DNA of 57,211 bases from Gemmatimonadota bacterium. GTDB lineage: Bacteria > Latescibacterota > UBA2968 > GCA-2709665. A program made the translations under genes and the position numbers. Positions within the stretch are counted from its first letter, which is position 1. Every line of letters starts with the position of its first letter. This document shows, in pieces, positions 35,240-45,400 of this stretch. The stretch covers positions 1-57,211 of the forward strand of contig JAPPNU010000035.1 in the NCBI GenBank assembly GCA_028873695.1. The letters run 5' to 3'. The notes beneath the pieces were generated by a model, which was given only the letters and a program-made list of their open reading frames with translations, was not told the origin of the DNA and did not search any database.

Positions 35240-36106
35240 ATGAACCGTCCAGTCGTTCTGGCCGGCCTACGGCCGATGGGCAGTGCGCATCAGAGGGATT
35301 ATTTCGAATTTCTGAAACCCCTGCTGGACAGACAGGGGGAAGCCCGATGTTTCATTATGATCACGGACTATCTGAGTCTAGGCGCTGCGGGAGGGGATTC
35401 GAGAAAGGTTCAGGAGGATGTTACAGATCTGGTCATGGACGTTCTCGCGTCGGGTTTCGATCCGGAGCGAGGCGTCTGTTTTCTGCAGTCGCAGGTGCCG
35501 CAACTGGGAGAACTGGCGATCATCCTGGACCATTCGTTGCGGCCGCCCGCTCCAACGGGGATTTTGAGAGTTCGTGATAGGCCCGATGCAACCAGGCAGC
35601 CGCTTCCATCCGACTCAATCGGTTATGCCGCGCTTCAGACGGCGGATCTGTTGCTGTTTCGACCCGCGAGCGTGTTTGTGGCGCCAGATCAGCGGCCGTA
35701 CGTTGAACAGACCCGGCAACGGGCACGACGTTTCAATCGTGAATTCGGCCCGGTCTTTCCGGAAACGAAGTGCGAGTCCGGCGAAGAACAGGTTGGTTCG
35801 GGTCGCAATATCGGGATGAGTGGTTACCACACTGACAGAATTGACGTTTTAGAATCCGCGAAGCGGGTTCCGGCGAAAGCGCACGGCGTGTCTATGGACA
35901 CCGGTCGGGCTCTTCCGGCGGGCGCGGGGGAGCCAAGCCACTTGCCGGAACCGCTTAAGAGTGCAAGGGCGAAGCTGGAGGGCAGACGGAGTCTTGTCAG
36001 GGATATTCTGCATCTGGGAGGGTCTGACGCGAGGATCGAGGGCCAGCGGACCCTGGAGTTGGTCAAGGAAGCGGTAGGATTGCGGTACGGAAACCTACTG
36101 ATATAG
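35240..36106 (+). CDS. TrpRS-like paralogue lacking HIGH and KMSKS motifs
   Basis: A 288-residue protein aligned by eye with the neighbouring trpS product. PVVLAGLRPMGSAHQRDYF stands where TrpRS has [16 protein letters not shown], so HLGH is lost. FLQSQVPQLGEL parallels [12 protein letters not shown], and SIGYAALQTADLLLFRPASV parallels [18 protein letters not shown]. The KMSKS loop is replaced by NIGMSGYHTD. It is about 70 residues shorter. Aminoacylation is therefore unlikely; a regulatory, tRNA-sensing or amino-acid-binding role is possible, as is decay. The ATG at 35240 follows AGGGAG with good spacing. The stop overlaps the 3' end of the opposite-strand ADP-ribosylglycohydrolase gene by 12 bases. 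Confidence 0.75.
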   Translation: MNRPVVLAGLRPMGSAHQRDYFEFLKPLLDRQGEARCFIMITDYLSLGAAGGDSRKVQEDVTDLVMDVLASGFDPERGVCFLQSQVPQLGELAIILDHSLRPPAPTGILRVRDRPDATRQPLPSDSIGYAALQTADLLLFRPASVFVAPDQRPYVEQTRQRARRFNREFGPVFPETKCESGEEQVGSGRNIGMSGYHTDRIDVLESAKRVPAKAHGVSMDTGRALPAGAGEPSHLPEPLKSARAKLEGRRSLVRDILHLGGSDARIEGQRTLELVKEAVGLRYGNLLI

Positions 36107-37060
36107 CGTTGGCGCCTCGCCAGCGGCGCCGGTCCGCTCGCCGGCGGCCGCCTCGAACAGGCCTGCGGCGAGCGCCTCCAGCCGGTCGCGCCAGGCCAGT
36201 TTGTCGAGCCAACCGGCGGGGGCGCCCGACATGCCCCACAGCGCGCCGGCGAGCTGGCCAGTCACCGCGGCCACGGTGTCGGCGTCACCGGCGAGATTGG
36301 CGGCCAGAATCAGGGCATCCTCTACCGACGCCGACCTGTCCACGCACCACAGCGCCGCTTCGAGTGTGTGCACGACGTATCCCGACGAGGAGATGTCATC
36401 CCGCTCCTTTGCGCGCCACGAACCGGCGGCGACGTCGGCGACCAGCCGGTCGCCGGTCCAGTCTCTGGCGCGCATCACGGTCTCTTTCGGCGCCCCGGCA
36501 ATCGCCTCGATCAGCAGTTCGACAAAAAGCGCGCACGCTTCTACCGCCTGAGCGGCGCCATGCGTGGTGCGGCTCTGCAACCGGGCGGCCGCCGTTGCTT
36601 TGGCATGATCGTGCCACCAGCGGATTGCAACCGGCGAGAGCCGCATGAGCGAACCGTTTCCGGCGCTTCGCGGATCGGTGCTGCCGCTGAGCGGCTTGCC
36701 GGTTGCCCGAAAAGAACGCAGCGCGGCGTCCGTGGCGTTGCCGATATCGAAACACACACCGGTGACCGAGTTGTGCCCTTCCTCGCGCCACCGGAGGAAC
36801 CGAACCATCAGGTCGTGAACGTCCAGCCCGCCCCGTTCAAGCAGCGATTCCGCAAGGCACAGGGCCATGCTCGTATCGTCGGTCCATTCCCCTGCGGCCA
36901 GCCCGAACGGACCGCCGCCCACCAGATCGGTAACCCGCGGCTTCGAGTCCCGCGACGCGAATTCCAGCGTCGTGCCGAGCGCATCGCCCAGCGCCAGACC
37001 CACCAGCGCCCCCCTGGCGCGGTCCAGTGATGCGGCTATATCTACCCTGGTCTCAGCCAT
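36095..37060 (-). CDS. ADP-ribosylglycohydrolase family protein (DraG-like)
   Basis: A 321-residue predicted cytoplasmic hydrolase that removes ADP-ribose from proteins or other substrates. The dinuclear magnesium site is visible in GEWTDDTSMAL near the N-terminus and GDADTVAAVTGQLAGA near the C-terminus, with ARGALVGLALGDALG at the start, as usual in this family. The ATG at 37060 is favoured because family homology begins directly after it; the frame is open to 37132. It follows the strong palindromic terminator of the TonB receptor gene, so it probably has its own promoter. No partner ADP-ribosyltransferase is seen nearby. Confidence 0.85.
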   Translation of the reverse strand: MAETRVDIAASLDRARGALVGLALGDALGTTLEFASRDSKPRVTDLVGGGPFGLAAGEWTDDTSMALCLAESLLERGGLDVHDLMVRFLRWREEGHNSVTGVCFDIGNATDAALRSFRATGKPLSGSTDPRSAGNGSLMRLSPVAIRWWHDHAKATAAARLQSRTTHGAAQAVEACALFVELLIEAIAGAPKETVMRARDWTGDRLVADVAAGSWRAKERDDISSSGYVVHTLEAALWCVDRSASVEDALILAANLAGDADTVAAVTGQLAGALWGMSGAPAGWLDKLAWRDRLEALAAGLFEAAAGERTGAAGEAPTLYQ

Positions 37061-37128
37061 ATCGAACCACGCCTCCGGTTCCTCCTCTGATGGCCCGCTG
37101 CCCGGAGCGTACAGGAGAACTCGTCCTC

Positions 37129-37170
37129 GCAAAAGAGGGGGTGCGGCAGCTGCCGCACCCCCTCTTTTGC
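37129..37170. terminator. 42-base perfect palindrome, bidirectional terminator
   Basis: Two 21-base arms without mismatch: outer GCAAAAGAGGGGG, centre TGCGGCAGCTGCCGCA, and CCCCCTCTTTTGC on the far side. It lies 16 bases after the stop of the minus-strand TonB receptor gene and ends in an A/T tract on each side, as expected of a rho-independent terminator. Confidence 0.8.
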
Positions 37171-37185
37171 CATCCTGCGGCTACA

Positions 37186-40149
37186 TCAGAATCGCATGCT
37201 GATCTGGCTGAAGACGAGCCGCCCCACTTCCGGCGCGCCGATGAATGAACGATAGCGCGTATTGAGAAGATTGCTCGCGTCCAGGTGCAGGTCCACGTCC
37301 CTTTCAACGGGCAAGCGGTATTTCACCGACATGTCGACAACCGTATAGGCATCCACGTCGCCGACGTACACCCCCGATTGCATGGGAAAGGAATCGGTGA
37401 AGCGTAGCGCGCTGCCGACCGACAGGCCCAGCCCGGAGAAGTCGTATGACGCCCCCAGTTTGAACTTGTGCCGGGGTGAATTCAGCGTGATATCGCCAAC
37501 GCCCGGGACGTGCGTGTATTTCAGGTTCTTGAAGAAGTTCTTGCTCACGTATGAGTAGTTGCCGGACAGTCGCCATTGCGCCGTCGGATACCAGGCCAGG
37601 CCCAGGTCCAGGCCGCGGATGGTGATATCTTCATAATTGCGGTAGGTCAATACCATCGCGTAGGGATCGGACGCCTGTTCCGGCGACACCGTTCCGTATG
37701 GAATCGCCGCCGCACCGGCCACGAAGATGGCGGTCAGTTCGTCCACCGGAGAACCGTTCCCGTTGCCCTCCAGGAGTCCCGGCACCTGCACGTTGTCAAC
37801 CATCTGGAGACCGGCGGCGAGCAAGGCGTTCGACGGATCGGACAGCGTCTGTTCGAATCCGCGGCTCAGAGCCTCGGCCAGACTTTCCGGTTCGAGAAAG
37901 ACGTTGGGGGTTTCCACCGAAACCGAACCCACGTAGTTCTCGATCCTGGAATGATACAGGTCCGCGGCCACGATGAGCTTGTCGGCAATGACGCCCTTGT
38001 AGCCGAATTCGATCGTCCGGGTAATCGCGGACTGAATGCGCGGAACGTCATAGGCCGTCACCGGGGTGGCGCCGTCCGACTCCACGAAGAAGAACGGCTG
38101 CTGGATGTCTTCCTGGTTTTCGCCCAGCGGCGGCGTTGCGATGTTGAGCCGGCCCATGGCATTGCGAAGCCCGGTCAATCGCTGGGGTACGACAGCGGGA
38201 AAGGCCTCGGCCAGTCCATTCGCAACAGCCCGGGCTTCTTCAGCGCCCATGCCCTGCTGGATCAGGATGTCGACTGCCATTTCCCTTACTGTCGGCAACA
38301 GCTGCTCGAGCACCACGTCCCTGCCGATACCCCACATCACGTTGGTGAATTCCGGGTCGTCCAGACGCAGATACTGATCGGCCGGAAGGCCGGCCATCGA
38401 AGCAAAAGGCGAGCGGAAGAGGGGCCGGCCGCCTTCCCGCCGGAACGTGAAGCCGAAGTCGTTGTCCTGGTAGTTGCCCTGGGTCCAGAGATCGATCGGA
38501 TTGAACGTCAGGCCGCGCGCCGTGAACATCGGCGAGAAGATCCCGCTGAACCCGAAGGGGTCTCTGGTGGCCAGCAGATCGAGATAGAGATTGTTCGACG
38601 TGGGCGTGGTGAAAGCGCGGTTGTAAGTCAAGCGCCAGGTCTGGGTCGGCTTCGGCTTCAATACCAGCGCGGCCCGGGGCGAAAACTCGGGGTCCGCGAG
38701 GCGGCTGTGGTAGTCATAGCGCAGTGCGAGCACGAGGTCAACCATTCCGGACAGGGAGGTTTCACTCTGCAGGTAGACCCCGAACTCGTTCAGGTCGTCG
38801 TCATCCTCGTTCCGCCCCATGACGGTTTCTTCGGTATCCGGCCGCGTAAACAGTGCGTCCAGGCCATACGTGAACCGCTGACGACCGCCCAGTTTGAACA
38901 GATGTTGGGCCTGGAATACCGTGAGCGAGGACTTGTCGACCACCGGATCGCCCGTCCGCAGTAGGAAAGTGCCTCCGGAATCGGTCCAGTTGCGGAAGGC
39001 CTGGACAAACCAGTCACCGTACAGCACGCGCATTTGCGCGTAATTGTACTGCCAGTCTCTCGTCTGGGAGGCCCCCACGCCGGTGAGCCCGACCAGGTCC
39101 GCCTTGTTGTGCCCGGCTGAAAAAATGGCGGTGAAGTCATCGGAGGCGCGCCAGTCCAGACGCGCTTCCAGACCGAGATTGTTGGTTTCGGGGTTGCGCA
39201 GCGGAAGAGACGGCAGATTCAGACCCGCGGCAATCTGCTCCTCCCGGCGTTCCCTGGCCCGCACCTCCTCCGGATCGATGTATTCCCATTCCGTCCCGGT
39301 ATAGTACCGGGCGGAAATCTTGTAGCCCACCCGGTCCCCGACCTTGCCGGCGTGGCGAATCGAGGCCTGACGCAGGTTGCGCTCTCCGTATCCGAAATGC
39401 GCACTCGTGCCCTGCGAGGTAAAGGGCGAATGGGTGATGATGTGCATCACGCCGTCCGCGCTGTTGGGTCCGTACAACGCCGATCCAGGCCCCAGGACCA
39501 CCTCGATTCGTTCCACGTCGTCGCTTGTAATGGGAATGAAATTCGGGGCGTTGACCCGCACGGACGGCACCCTGGCAAGCCGGTTGTCCGTCATCATCAG
39601 CAGGGTGCCCGTGAACACGCTGTTGAAGCCGCGCACCACGATGCTGCTGTTCGCCAGTCCGGTTTTCGCGAAGTCCACCGACGGCAGATTCTTCACGTGG
39701 TCGGCCACGTTCATCGAGGGGTTGTTGCGGATATCGGCGGTCTCGACCACCGAGACGGAGGCGGGAGCGTCCAGGATCTTTTCCCTTCGGCGCGAAGCGG
39801 ATACCACGCTCTTCTCCATAAAGATGACCTGTTCCGCCAGTATCACGTCCAGCGTGGTGGATCGACCCGGCTGCACCGTCACGTTTTCTCTAATCTCCGA
39901 CCTGTAACCGATGAATGAAATCTCGATCCGGTAATTCCCCGGTGGAACGGCAAATCGGAACCGACCTTCGTCGCCTGTCGCGGCCCGCGTCAGCTCCCCG
40001 ACGTCCACGCCCGTAACGACGACGTTGGCGCCGGGAAGGGCCTCGCCGCCCTCTCCTCTTACCGTCCCTTCGATATGGCCGTTTGGCCGGGCCGAAACCG
40101 TCCCCCATCCCAGCACCAGCCAGCAAAGTAGAAACACGCGCACCGGCAA
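37186..40149 (-). CDS. TonB-dependent receptor with N-terminal carboxypeptidase-regulatory-like domain
   Basis: A 987-residue outer-membrane receptor. A signal peptide (VFLLCWLVLGWGTVSA) is followed by a carboxypeptidase-D regulatory-like beta-sandwich (IEGTVRGEGGEALPGANVVV then RIEISFIGYRSE), the plug domain (NPSMNVADHVKNLPSVDF; IEVVLGPGSALYGPNSADGV) and a long beta-barrel ending VGRLVFSQISMRF, with the C-terminal Phe typical of outer-membrane proteins. It should import a ligand such as a siderophore, cobamide, glycan or other large solute using TonB energy. No SusD-like partner or TonB is nearby, so the substrate is unknown. The gene is followed by a perfect palindromic terminator. Confidence 0.92.
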   Translation of the reverse strand: MPVRVFLLCWLVLGWGTVSARPNGHIEGTVRGEGGEALPGANVVVTGVDVGELTRAATGDEGRFRFAVPPGNYRIEISFIGYRSEIRENVTVQPGRSTTLDVILAEQVIFMEKSVVSASRRREKILDAPASVSVVETADIRNNPSMNVADHVKNLPSVDFAKTGLANSSIVVRGFNSVFTGTLLMMTDNRLARVPSVRVNAPNFIPITSDDVERIEVVLGPGSALYGPNSADGVMHIITHSPFTSQGTSAHFGYGERNLRQASIRHAGKVGDRVGYKISARYYTGTEWEYIDPEEVRARERREEQIAAGLNLPSLPLRNPETNNLGLEARLDWRASDDFTAIFSAGHNKADLVGLTGVGASQTRDWQYNYAQMRVLYGDWFVQAFRNWTDSGGTFLLRTGDPVVDKSSLTVFQAQHLFKLGGRQRFTYGLDALFTRPDTEETVMGRNEDDDDLNEFGVYLQSETSLSGMVDLVLALRYDYHSRLADPEFSPRAALVLKPKPTQTWRLTYNRAFTTPTSNNLYLDLLATRDPFGFSGIFSPMFTARGLTFNPIDLWTQGNYQDNDFGFTFRREGGRPLFRSPFASMAGLPADQYLRLDDPEFTNVMWGIGRDVVLEQLLPTVREMAVDILIQQGMGAEEARAVANGLAEAFPAVVPQRLTGLRNAMGRLNIATPPLGENQEDIQQPFFFVESDGATPVTAYDVPRIQSAITRTIEFGYKGVIADKLIVAADLYHSRIENYVGSVSVETPNVFLEPESLAEALSRGFEQTLSDPSNALLAAGLQMVDNVQVPGLLEGNGNGSPVDELTAIFVAGAAAIPYGTVSPEQASDPYAMVLTYRNYEDITIRGLDLGLAWYPTAQWRLSGNYSYVSKNFFKNLKYTHVPGVGDITLNSPRHKFKLGASYDFSGLGLSVGSALRFTDSFPMQSGVYVGDVDAYTVVDMSVKYRLPVERDVDLHLDASNLLNTRYRSFIGAPEVGRLVFSQISMRF

Positions 40150-40502
40150 TCTCCCTCAAACGATCAGGGCCGCGCCCTGAAAATGGCGAATCGGGACAAC
40201 AATCGACTCCGGAATGAGTTGCGTTACGAATGACATAGCGCGCTCTCCTGCAGACTCTTGCGGTCGCCGGGAATTCGACGCATGAAGGCCAGAATCGTCC
40301 TATTCGTGAAACTCAGGACGAGCGGGTACTTACAAATGGTTGCCTCCTGCCATTGTTCAAACGCCGATATTTGTTATATATTAAAAGTTACAACGGATGC
40401 GACGGTCTTGTCAACTTGTGAATTTCAGTCGTAACGCGAATGGCCGACGGTTCATTGTCGCGAACCCTGCTGATGAATCCGAAAGAAAAAGGGGAGAATA
40501 CA
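40150..40502. other. Intergenic region between divergent TonB receptor and hypothetical gene
   Basis: No gene is recognised. An AT-rich stretch (TTGTTATATATTAAAAG at about 40370-40386) probably holds promoter elements for one or both divergent genes; on the minus strand a TTGACA (about 40408) lies 18 bases from TAACTT, but the -10 match is weak. Confidence 0.4.
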
Positions 40503-41033
40503 ATGTACGATACATTCGAAGACTTTGTGAATCAGCAGGCAGCCAAAGTTCATTCGACAGAAGACTGGATTCAGGAACGCGACAATTGGTTAGAGCGCCT
40601 GGACGAATTCTACAGGTTAGTCGAGAGTTTTCTATCGAAATACGTCGATGAAGGCAAAATTAACATCTCACGATCTCCGAAGTTCATCAACGAGGAGTTC
40701 ATTGGCACCTACGAAGTTCCATCGCTTGAGGTCCGAATCGGAACTGTTGAGGTCCGGTTTGATCCGATCGGTACCTACTTGATAGGTGTCAAAGGTCGAG
40801 TGGACATGCACGGGCCGCATGGTTCGGTCAAATTTGTCCTGGTCCCAAATACGGCTTCTGCTCCAAAGATACGCGTTGTCGAACGGGAAGCGATGGAACA
40901 TAACGTAGCTGGTTCGAGTCCTGAATTGACTGAATGGATATGGAAAATATCGACGACGCCGCCAAACGTCAGCTACATTGAACTGGAAGAGGAATCCTTT
41001 CTTTCCGCGATTCTGGAAGTCGCGAATGCCTAG
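40503..41033 (+). CDS. Hypothetical protein, coupled to a HEPN-like gene
   Basis: A 176-residue protein of unrecognised family. The N-terminal third is helical and charged (WIQERDNWLERLDEFYRLVE); the middle is beta-rich (YEVPSLEVRIGTVEVRFDPI, then GVKGRVDMHGPHGSV). The ATG at 40503 is preceded by GGGGAG. Its stop overlaps the start of the next gene by 8 bases, so the two are translated together. Being paired upstream of a HEPN-like protein, it could be the antitoxin or partner of a toxin-antitoxin-like module; this is inference from arrangement only. GC content is lower than in the flanking TonB and PKS genes. Confidence 0.6.
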   Translation: MYDTFEDFVNQQAAKVHSTEDWIQERDNWLERLDEFYRLVESFLSKYVDEGKINISRSPKFINEEFIGTYEVPSLEVRIGTVEVRFDPIGTYLIGVKGRVDMHGPHGSVKFVLVPNTASAPKIRVVEREAMEHNVAGSSPELTEWIWKISTTPPNVSYIELEEESFLSAILEVANA

Positions 41034-41562
41034 CCCTCAAAGAGTAACGTTTTCCGGAGAACACCTCGAACTTGCGCGGATCGCGCAATATTACAATGAT
41101 ATTGAAGCATCCGTACGAAGCTACTTTTCTCTTGGGAGCTCAAGTTCGATAGCACGCTTTGCTGGTTATTCGAGATATGAAGTAGAAAGAGAAATGGGTT
41201 TAACTCTTGAAGAACACGCACGGAATACATCTATGAGTGTTTTGGCAGCTTTGGAAGCAGCCTTCCGAATCGACTATCTGCAGAGGTGCTACAAACGGCT
41301 AAGAGATCCCTTGTCGAGGGCTTTTCGTTACACACACCACGATAAAGGAGTACGTATACCGCTAGAAGATATTTTTTCTCTGTGGAAATTGCATTGGAAT
41401 ATTTCTGCATCCGTTATTTCGGACTTGGAGCGTGTGTTCAGATATCGACATTGGCTTGCACACGGCCGTTACTGGACGCCAAAAATCGGTCGCGAGTATG
41501 ACTATGGCGATATTTATGCGCTTGCAGAATCAGTTTATGACGGATTTCCCTTTGAAGAGTGA
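41026..41562 (+). CDS. HEPN-like protein with R-x4-H motif
   Basis: A 178-residue helical protein. Near residue 145 it has RVFRYRHWLAHGRYW, matching the R-x(4-6)-H catalytic motif of HEPN RNases and the RiboL-PSP-HEPN group. MSVLAALEAAFRIDYLQRCY earlier is a plausible first HEPN helix pair. The ATG at 41026 overlaps the stop of the preceding gene. Together they resemble a two-gene toxin-antitoxin or defence module. If active, it would cut RNA, but neither activity nor partner has been shown. Confidence 0.65.
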   Translation: MPSPQRVTFSGEHLELARIAQYYNDIEASVRSYFSLGSSSSIARFAGYSRYEVEREMGLTLEEHARNTSMSVLAALEAAFRIDYLQRCYKRLRDPLSRAFRYTHHDKGVRIPLEDIFSLWKLHWNISASVISDLERVFRYRHWLAHGRYWTPKIGREYDYGDIYALAESVYDGFPFEE

Positions 41563-41566
41563 GTTT

Positions 41567-42358
41567 ATGAATACGAAAAATACCCTGTTTTTCGTCATTC
41601 TGATCCTGACAACTGCCGCCTGCGACGATGCGGTCGGACCGCGCTATATCGAGATCATTGAAGTCACCGTGGGTCCAACCCTGGCCAGGTGCTACGGCGT
41701 CGGCGAACAGACCTGCATGGTGGTTGACGGCAGGTTGTTTTACGACGGCATCGATGGCTTCAACTACGAACCCGGCTACGCCTACCGGCTGCGGATCGGG
41801 AAATACGACCCCTGGAATGGAGAAGAACCGCCCCAGGATGCGAGCCGTTATGCCTATCGCCTGCTGGAACAACTGGAAAAGACCCGTGCCCCATCCACTC
41901 CTGCGACGTTGCTTATCGGACCGACACGGGTTACCTGCTCAAGTTCGGATGACTTCTGCCTGCTGGTTAACGGTGTTCCATACGACGACATCGTTACGAA
42001 CTTTGAATACGAAGCAGGTTTCTATTATACCCTAAATGTAAACAAATATGGGGATGGCCGCCATGTGCTGCATGAAATCATCGCAAAGGACGAAGCGACG
42101 GGCGCGGACGAGGAAATAATCGTCGTCGGGCCGGGCCGGGTGCACTGCAACGATAATCGTTCCGTCTACTGCAGGGTTGTCAATGGAGCCCCGTTCCTGA
42201 GTGAAATCGTTGGCTTCAATCCGGTGCATGGCTATAGCTACCGATTACGGGTGGCACGATTCAGTATGTTCCCGAACGGCGTAACGCCGCCGTCACACAA
42301 TATCCCGACGTTCGGGTATCGCTGGCTGGAAACGCTCGAGCGAAGTCCGGGCGATTGA
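41567..42358 (+). CDS. Lipoprotein with three DUF4377-like repeats
   Basis: A 263-residue predicted lipoprotein. The signal peptide (TLFFVILILTTAAC) ends in a lipobox, so the mature protein starts at Cys19. Three repeats follow, each with a pair of cysteines (LARCYGVGEQTCMVV; VTCSSSDDFCLLV; VHCNDNRSVYCRVV), a GF/NF-x-Y or GFNP segment and a Y-R-L-R-V-type strand. The pattern resembles DUF4377, a small periplasmic domain usually found in lipoproteins. Each pair may form a disulfide. It lies 97 bases before the PKS start, on the same strand, possibly in the same transcript. Function is unknown. Confidence 0.65.
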   Translation: MNTKNTLFFVILILTTAACDDAVGPRYIEIIEVTVGPTLARCYGVGEQTCMVVDGRLFYDGIDGFNYEPGYAYRLRIGKYDPWNGEEPPQDASRYAYRLLEQLEKTRAPSTPATLLIGPTRVTCSSSDDFCLLVNGVPYDDIVTNFEYEAGFYYTLNVNKYGDGRHVLHEIIAKDEATGADEEIIVVGPGRVHCNDNRSVYCRVVNGAPFLSEIVGFNPVHGYSYRLRVARFSMFPNGVTPPSHNIPTFGYRWLETLERSPGD

Positions 42359-42455
42359 ATATCCGCGCGCCTGCGATGCAGATCCGAATCAGTACATACA
42401 CGGGTCGCGCATGGCAGGTCCGGTTTCGATGAAGTCCGCAAAACAGGAGAAGTAC

Positions 42456-45400
42456 ATGTTGGAAGCAAATGGGCACATTGAGTCTTCGGGTAACCCGGAC
42501 GACACGCGCGTGAATTCCGGCTCCGCCCAGCCGATAGCGATCGTGGGTATGGCGTGCCGGTTCCCCGGCGCGCCCGACATCGCTTCGTTCTGGCGACTGC
42601 TCAGAAACGGGGGTAATGCCGTCAGTGAGGGGATACCGGGCTCGGGGACAGGGCGCTGGGGTCTGCTCTTCCCGGACGACGCGGTCCGGAGCGAAGGTTG
42701 CCGTTTCGGAGCGTTCGTCGACGACATCGACCTTTTCGACGATGCCTTTTTCCGGATTTCACCCGTGGAAGCGGAGTTTCTGGATCCGCAGCAGCGAATG
42801 ATGCTCGAGACGAGTTGGGAGGCCCTTGAAGACGCGGGAATCGATCCGGACGGATTGCGAGAGAGCCTCACGGGCGTCTACACGGGGATCAGCAACGACG
42901 AATACCGGATGCTCGTGGTCGACTCCATCAAACCTGCCGAAGCTGCCGGCTGCCTCTATGCGCTCAGCGGCACAAATCTGAACGGCGCGAGCGGGCGGGT
43001 CTCGTTCGTACTGGGGCTCAGGGGGCCGGCCAAGGCGGTGGACGCCGCGTGCGCATCGTCCATGGTCTCCGTCCACGACGCGGTGGCGGACCTGCAACAG
43101 GGAAAGGCCGATCTGGCCATCGCCGGAGGCGTTCAGGCGATCCTGAACGGTCGCATCTACGAGTTGCGCGCGGAGGCGATGATGCTCTCTCCGGACGGGC
43201 AATGCAAGACCTTTGACGCCTCGGCGAACGGCTATGTGCGTGGTGAGGGCTGCGGGGTCGTCGTCCTCAAGCGTCTGAGCGAGGCGGAGGCCGACGGGGA
43301 CCGGATCTGGGCGGTGATCCGGGGCGCGGCCGTGAATCATGGCGGGGCCAGTACCGGGCTGACGGTACCGAATACGCCGGCGCTCGAAGAAGTGATCCAG
43401 ACCGCATTGTCCGATGCGGGTATCTCCCCGTTGGACGTGGATTACCTCGAGGCCCACGGGACGGGAACCACGGTGGGCGACCCGATCGAAATCAATGCCG
43501 TCGCCAACGTCTACGGGCGTGGACGAACGGACGACCGGCCGCTCCTCATCGGATCGGTTAAGACCAATATCGGCCATCTGGAATCGGCCGCCGGCGTCGC
43601 GGGGGTGATCAAGGCCGCACTGGTGCTGAACCGGGGCGTGATTCCGAAACACCTCCATTTCCAGGATCCCAATCCGAGCGTGGACTGGGACGGTCTGCCC
43701 GTGCAAGTAACGTCCTCGATGTTGGACTGGCCGCACCGTTCCGGGAAGGCACGCCTTGCCGGGGTGAACTCCTTCGGCATTTCCGGGACCAACGCGCACA
43801 TTGTCATGGAGGAATACCGTGCGCCGAACGGCGCCTCTCCGGAAGAATCGGGGAATGCGGGCGCCGCGATGCCGGTGCCGGTTTCGCTCCCGACTGGGAT
43901 GGACGATCTGCCAATAACGACTCGAACGGTCCACTCGCGCCCGATTCGTCTACTTCCGTTGTCGGGAAAATCCGACGGCGCGCTAAGCAACCTCGGGGGG
44001 CGTTATCTTTCGTGGCTCGACGAACGCAAGGGCGACCTTGCTTCGGAAGAAAACGGAATCCTCGCGGACATGGCGTGGACGGCGGGCGGGGGTCGAAGCC
44101 ATTTCGATCATCGCGCAGGGGTCGTCTTCCACGACGTGGAATCGTTGCGAAGCCAACTGAAGGAAGTCACAGAAGGACGCAACTGCGTCTCGTCGCGGCC
44201 GCCGTCCCGGGTTGCGTTCGCCTACACCGGACAGGGGAGCCAGTGGGTCGGCATGGGACGGGACCTGTACGAGTGTGAACCGGTGGCGAGGGCGGTGCTG
44301 GATCGCTGCGAGGCGGTCATTCTTGAAGAACGGGGTGTCTCGCTGTTGGATATGATGTTCGGAAACACCGGAAGTGAGGGAGAACTCGGCGACACCGCGT
44401 GGGAACAGCCCGCACTGTACGCGCTGGAATGCGCGCTGACTGCGCTCTGGTCGAGCGTCGGCGTCCGTCCGGACGTGGTCCTGGGTCACAGTATCGGGGA
44501 ACTTGCGGCGTCGCAGGCGGGAGGGGTATTCAGCCTGGAGGACGGGATGCGGTTCGCCGCCGTACGCGGCACGCTGATGTCGACGACGGACGAAGGAAGC
44601 ATGGCAGCGGTGTTTGCGCCCGCCGATCGCGTCGAGGAGGTTGTCAACGCGACCTCCGCGGATGCCCGGCTGAGCGTTTCGGGGTACAACGGTACCCACC
44701 AGGTTGTCAGCGGTCCTGCAGCGGGCATTGAGGCGATCTCGGATCAATTCGCCGCGGAAGGCGTGAGGGTCAGGCGGCTGAACACGACCAGGGCGTTCCA
44801 CAGCGCCCTGGTAGAGCCCATTCTGGACGAACTGGAAGCCTTCGTCAGCAGCCTCGAGATCCGGTCTCCCTCCCTTACCGTCGTCAGCAATCTGACGGGC
44901 GCGGCCGTCGACCCTGATCAGATTCAGGACGGCGCTTACTGGAGACGGCATGCCCGGGAGCCCGTGGCGTTTGTCCAGGGTGTGAAGACGCTGGCGGATC
45001 TGCGCGTGGACGTGGTACTGGAAATCGGTCCGCGATCGGTACTTGCCCCGATGGCGGCCGCGTCCTGGCCGGAATCGTCCGGGTCGCCGGCGCCGGCGGT
45101 GCTGTCGAGCCTCCGCCCGCCGTCTAACGGCGGAGAGGAACCCGGAAATACAGACGGTTTCGCGGGAGCGGCGGCCAGGGCCTACGAAGCGGGACTCCCG
45201 ATTCAGTTTAACGGGCTCTTCGCCGGGGAGACCCGCCGGCGCATTTCTGTGCCCAGCTATCCGTTTCAGCGCCGGCGACACTGGATCCAGCCACCGAGGC
45301 GGCGGGCGGGGGGCGCCGGTCACCCGCTGCTCGGCGACCGGCACGAATCCGCACGCGGAGAAGTCACGTTCGAGACGGAAGTGTTTCCCTCGGATCCGGC

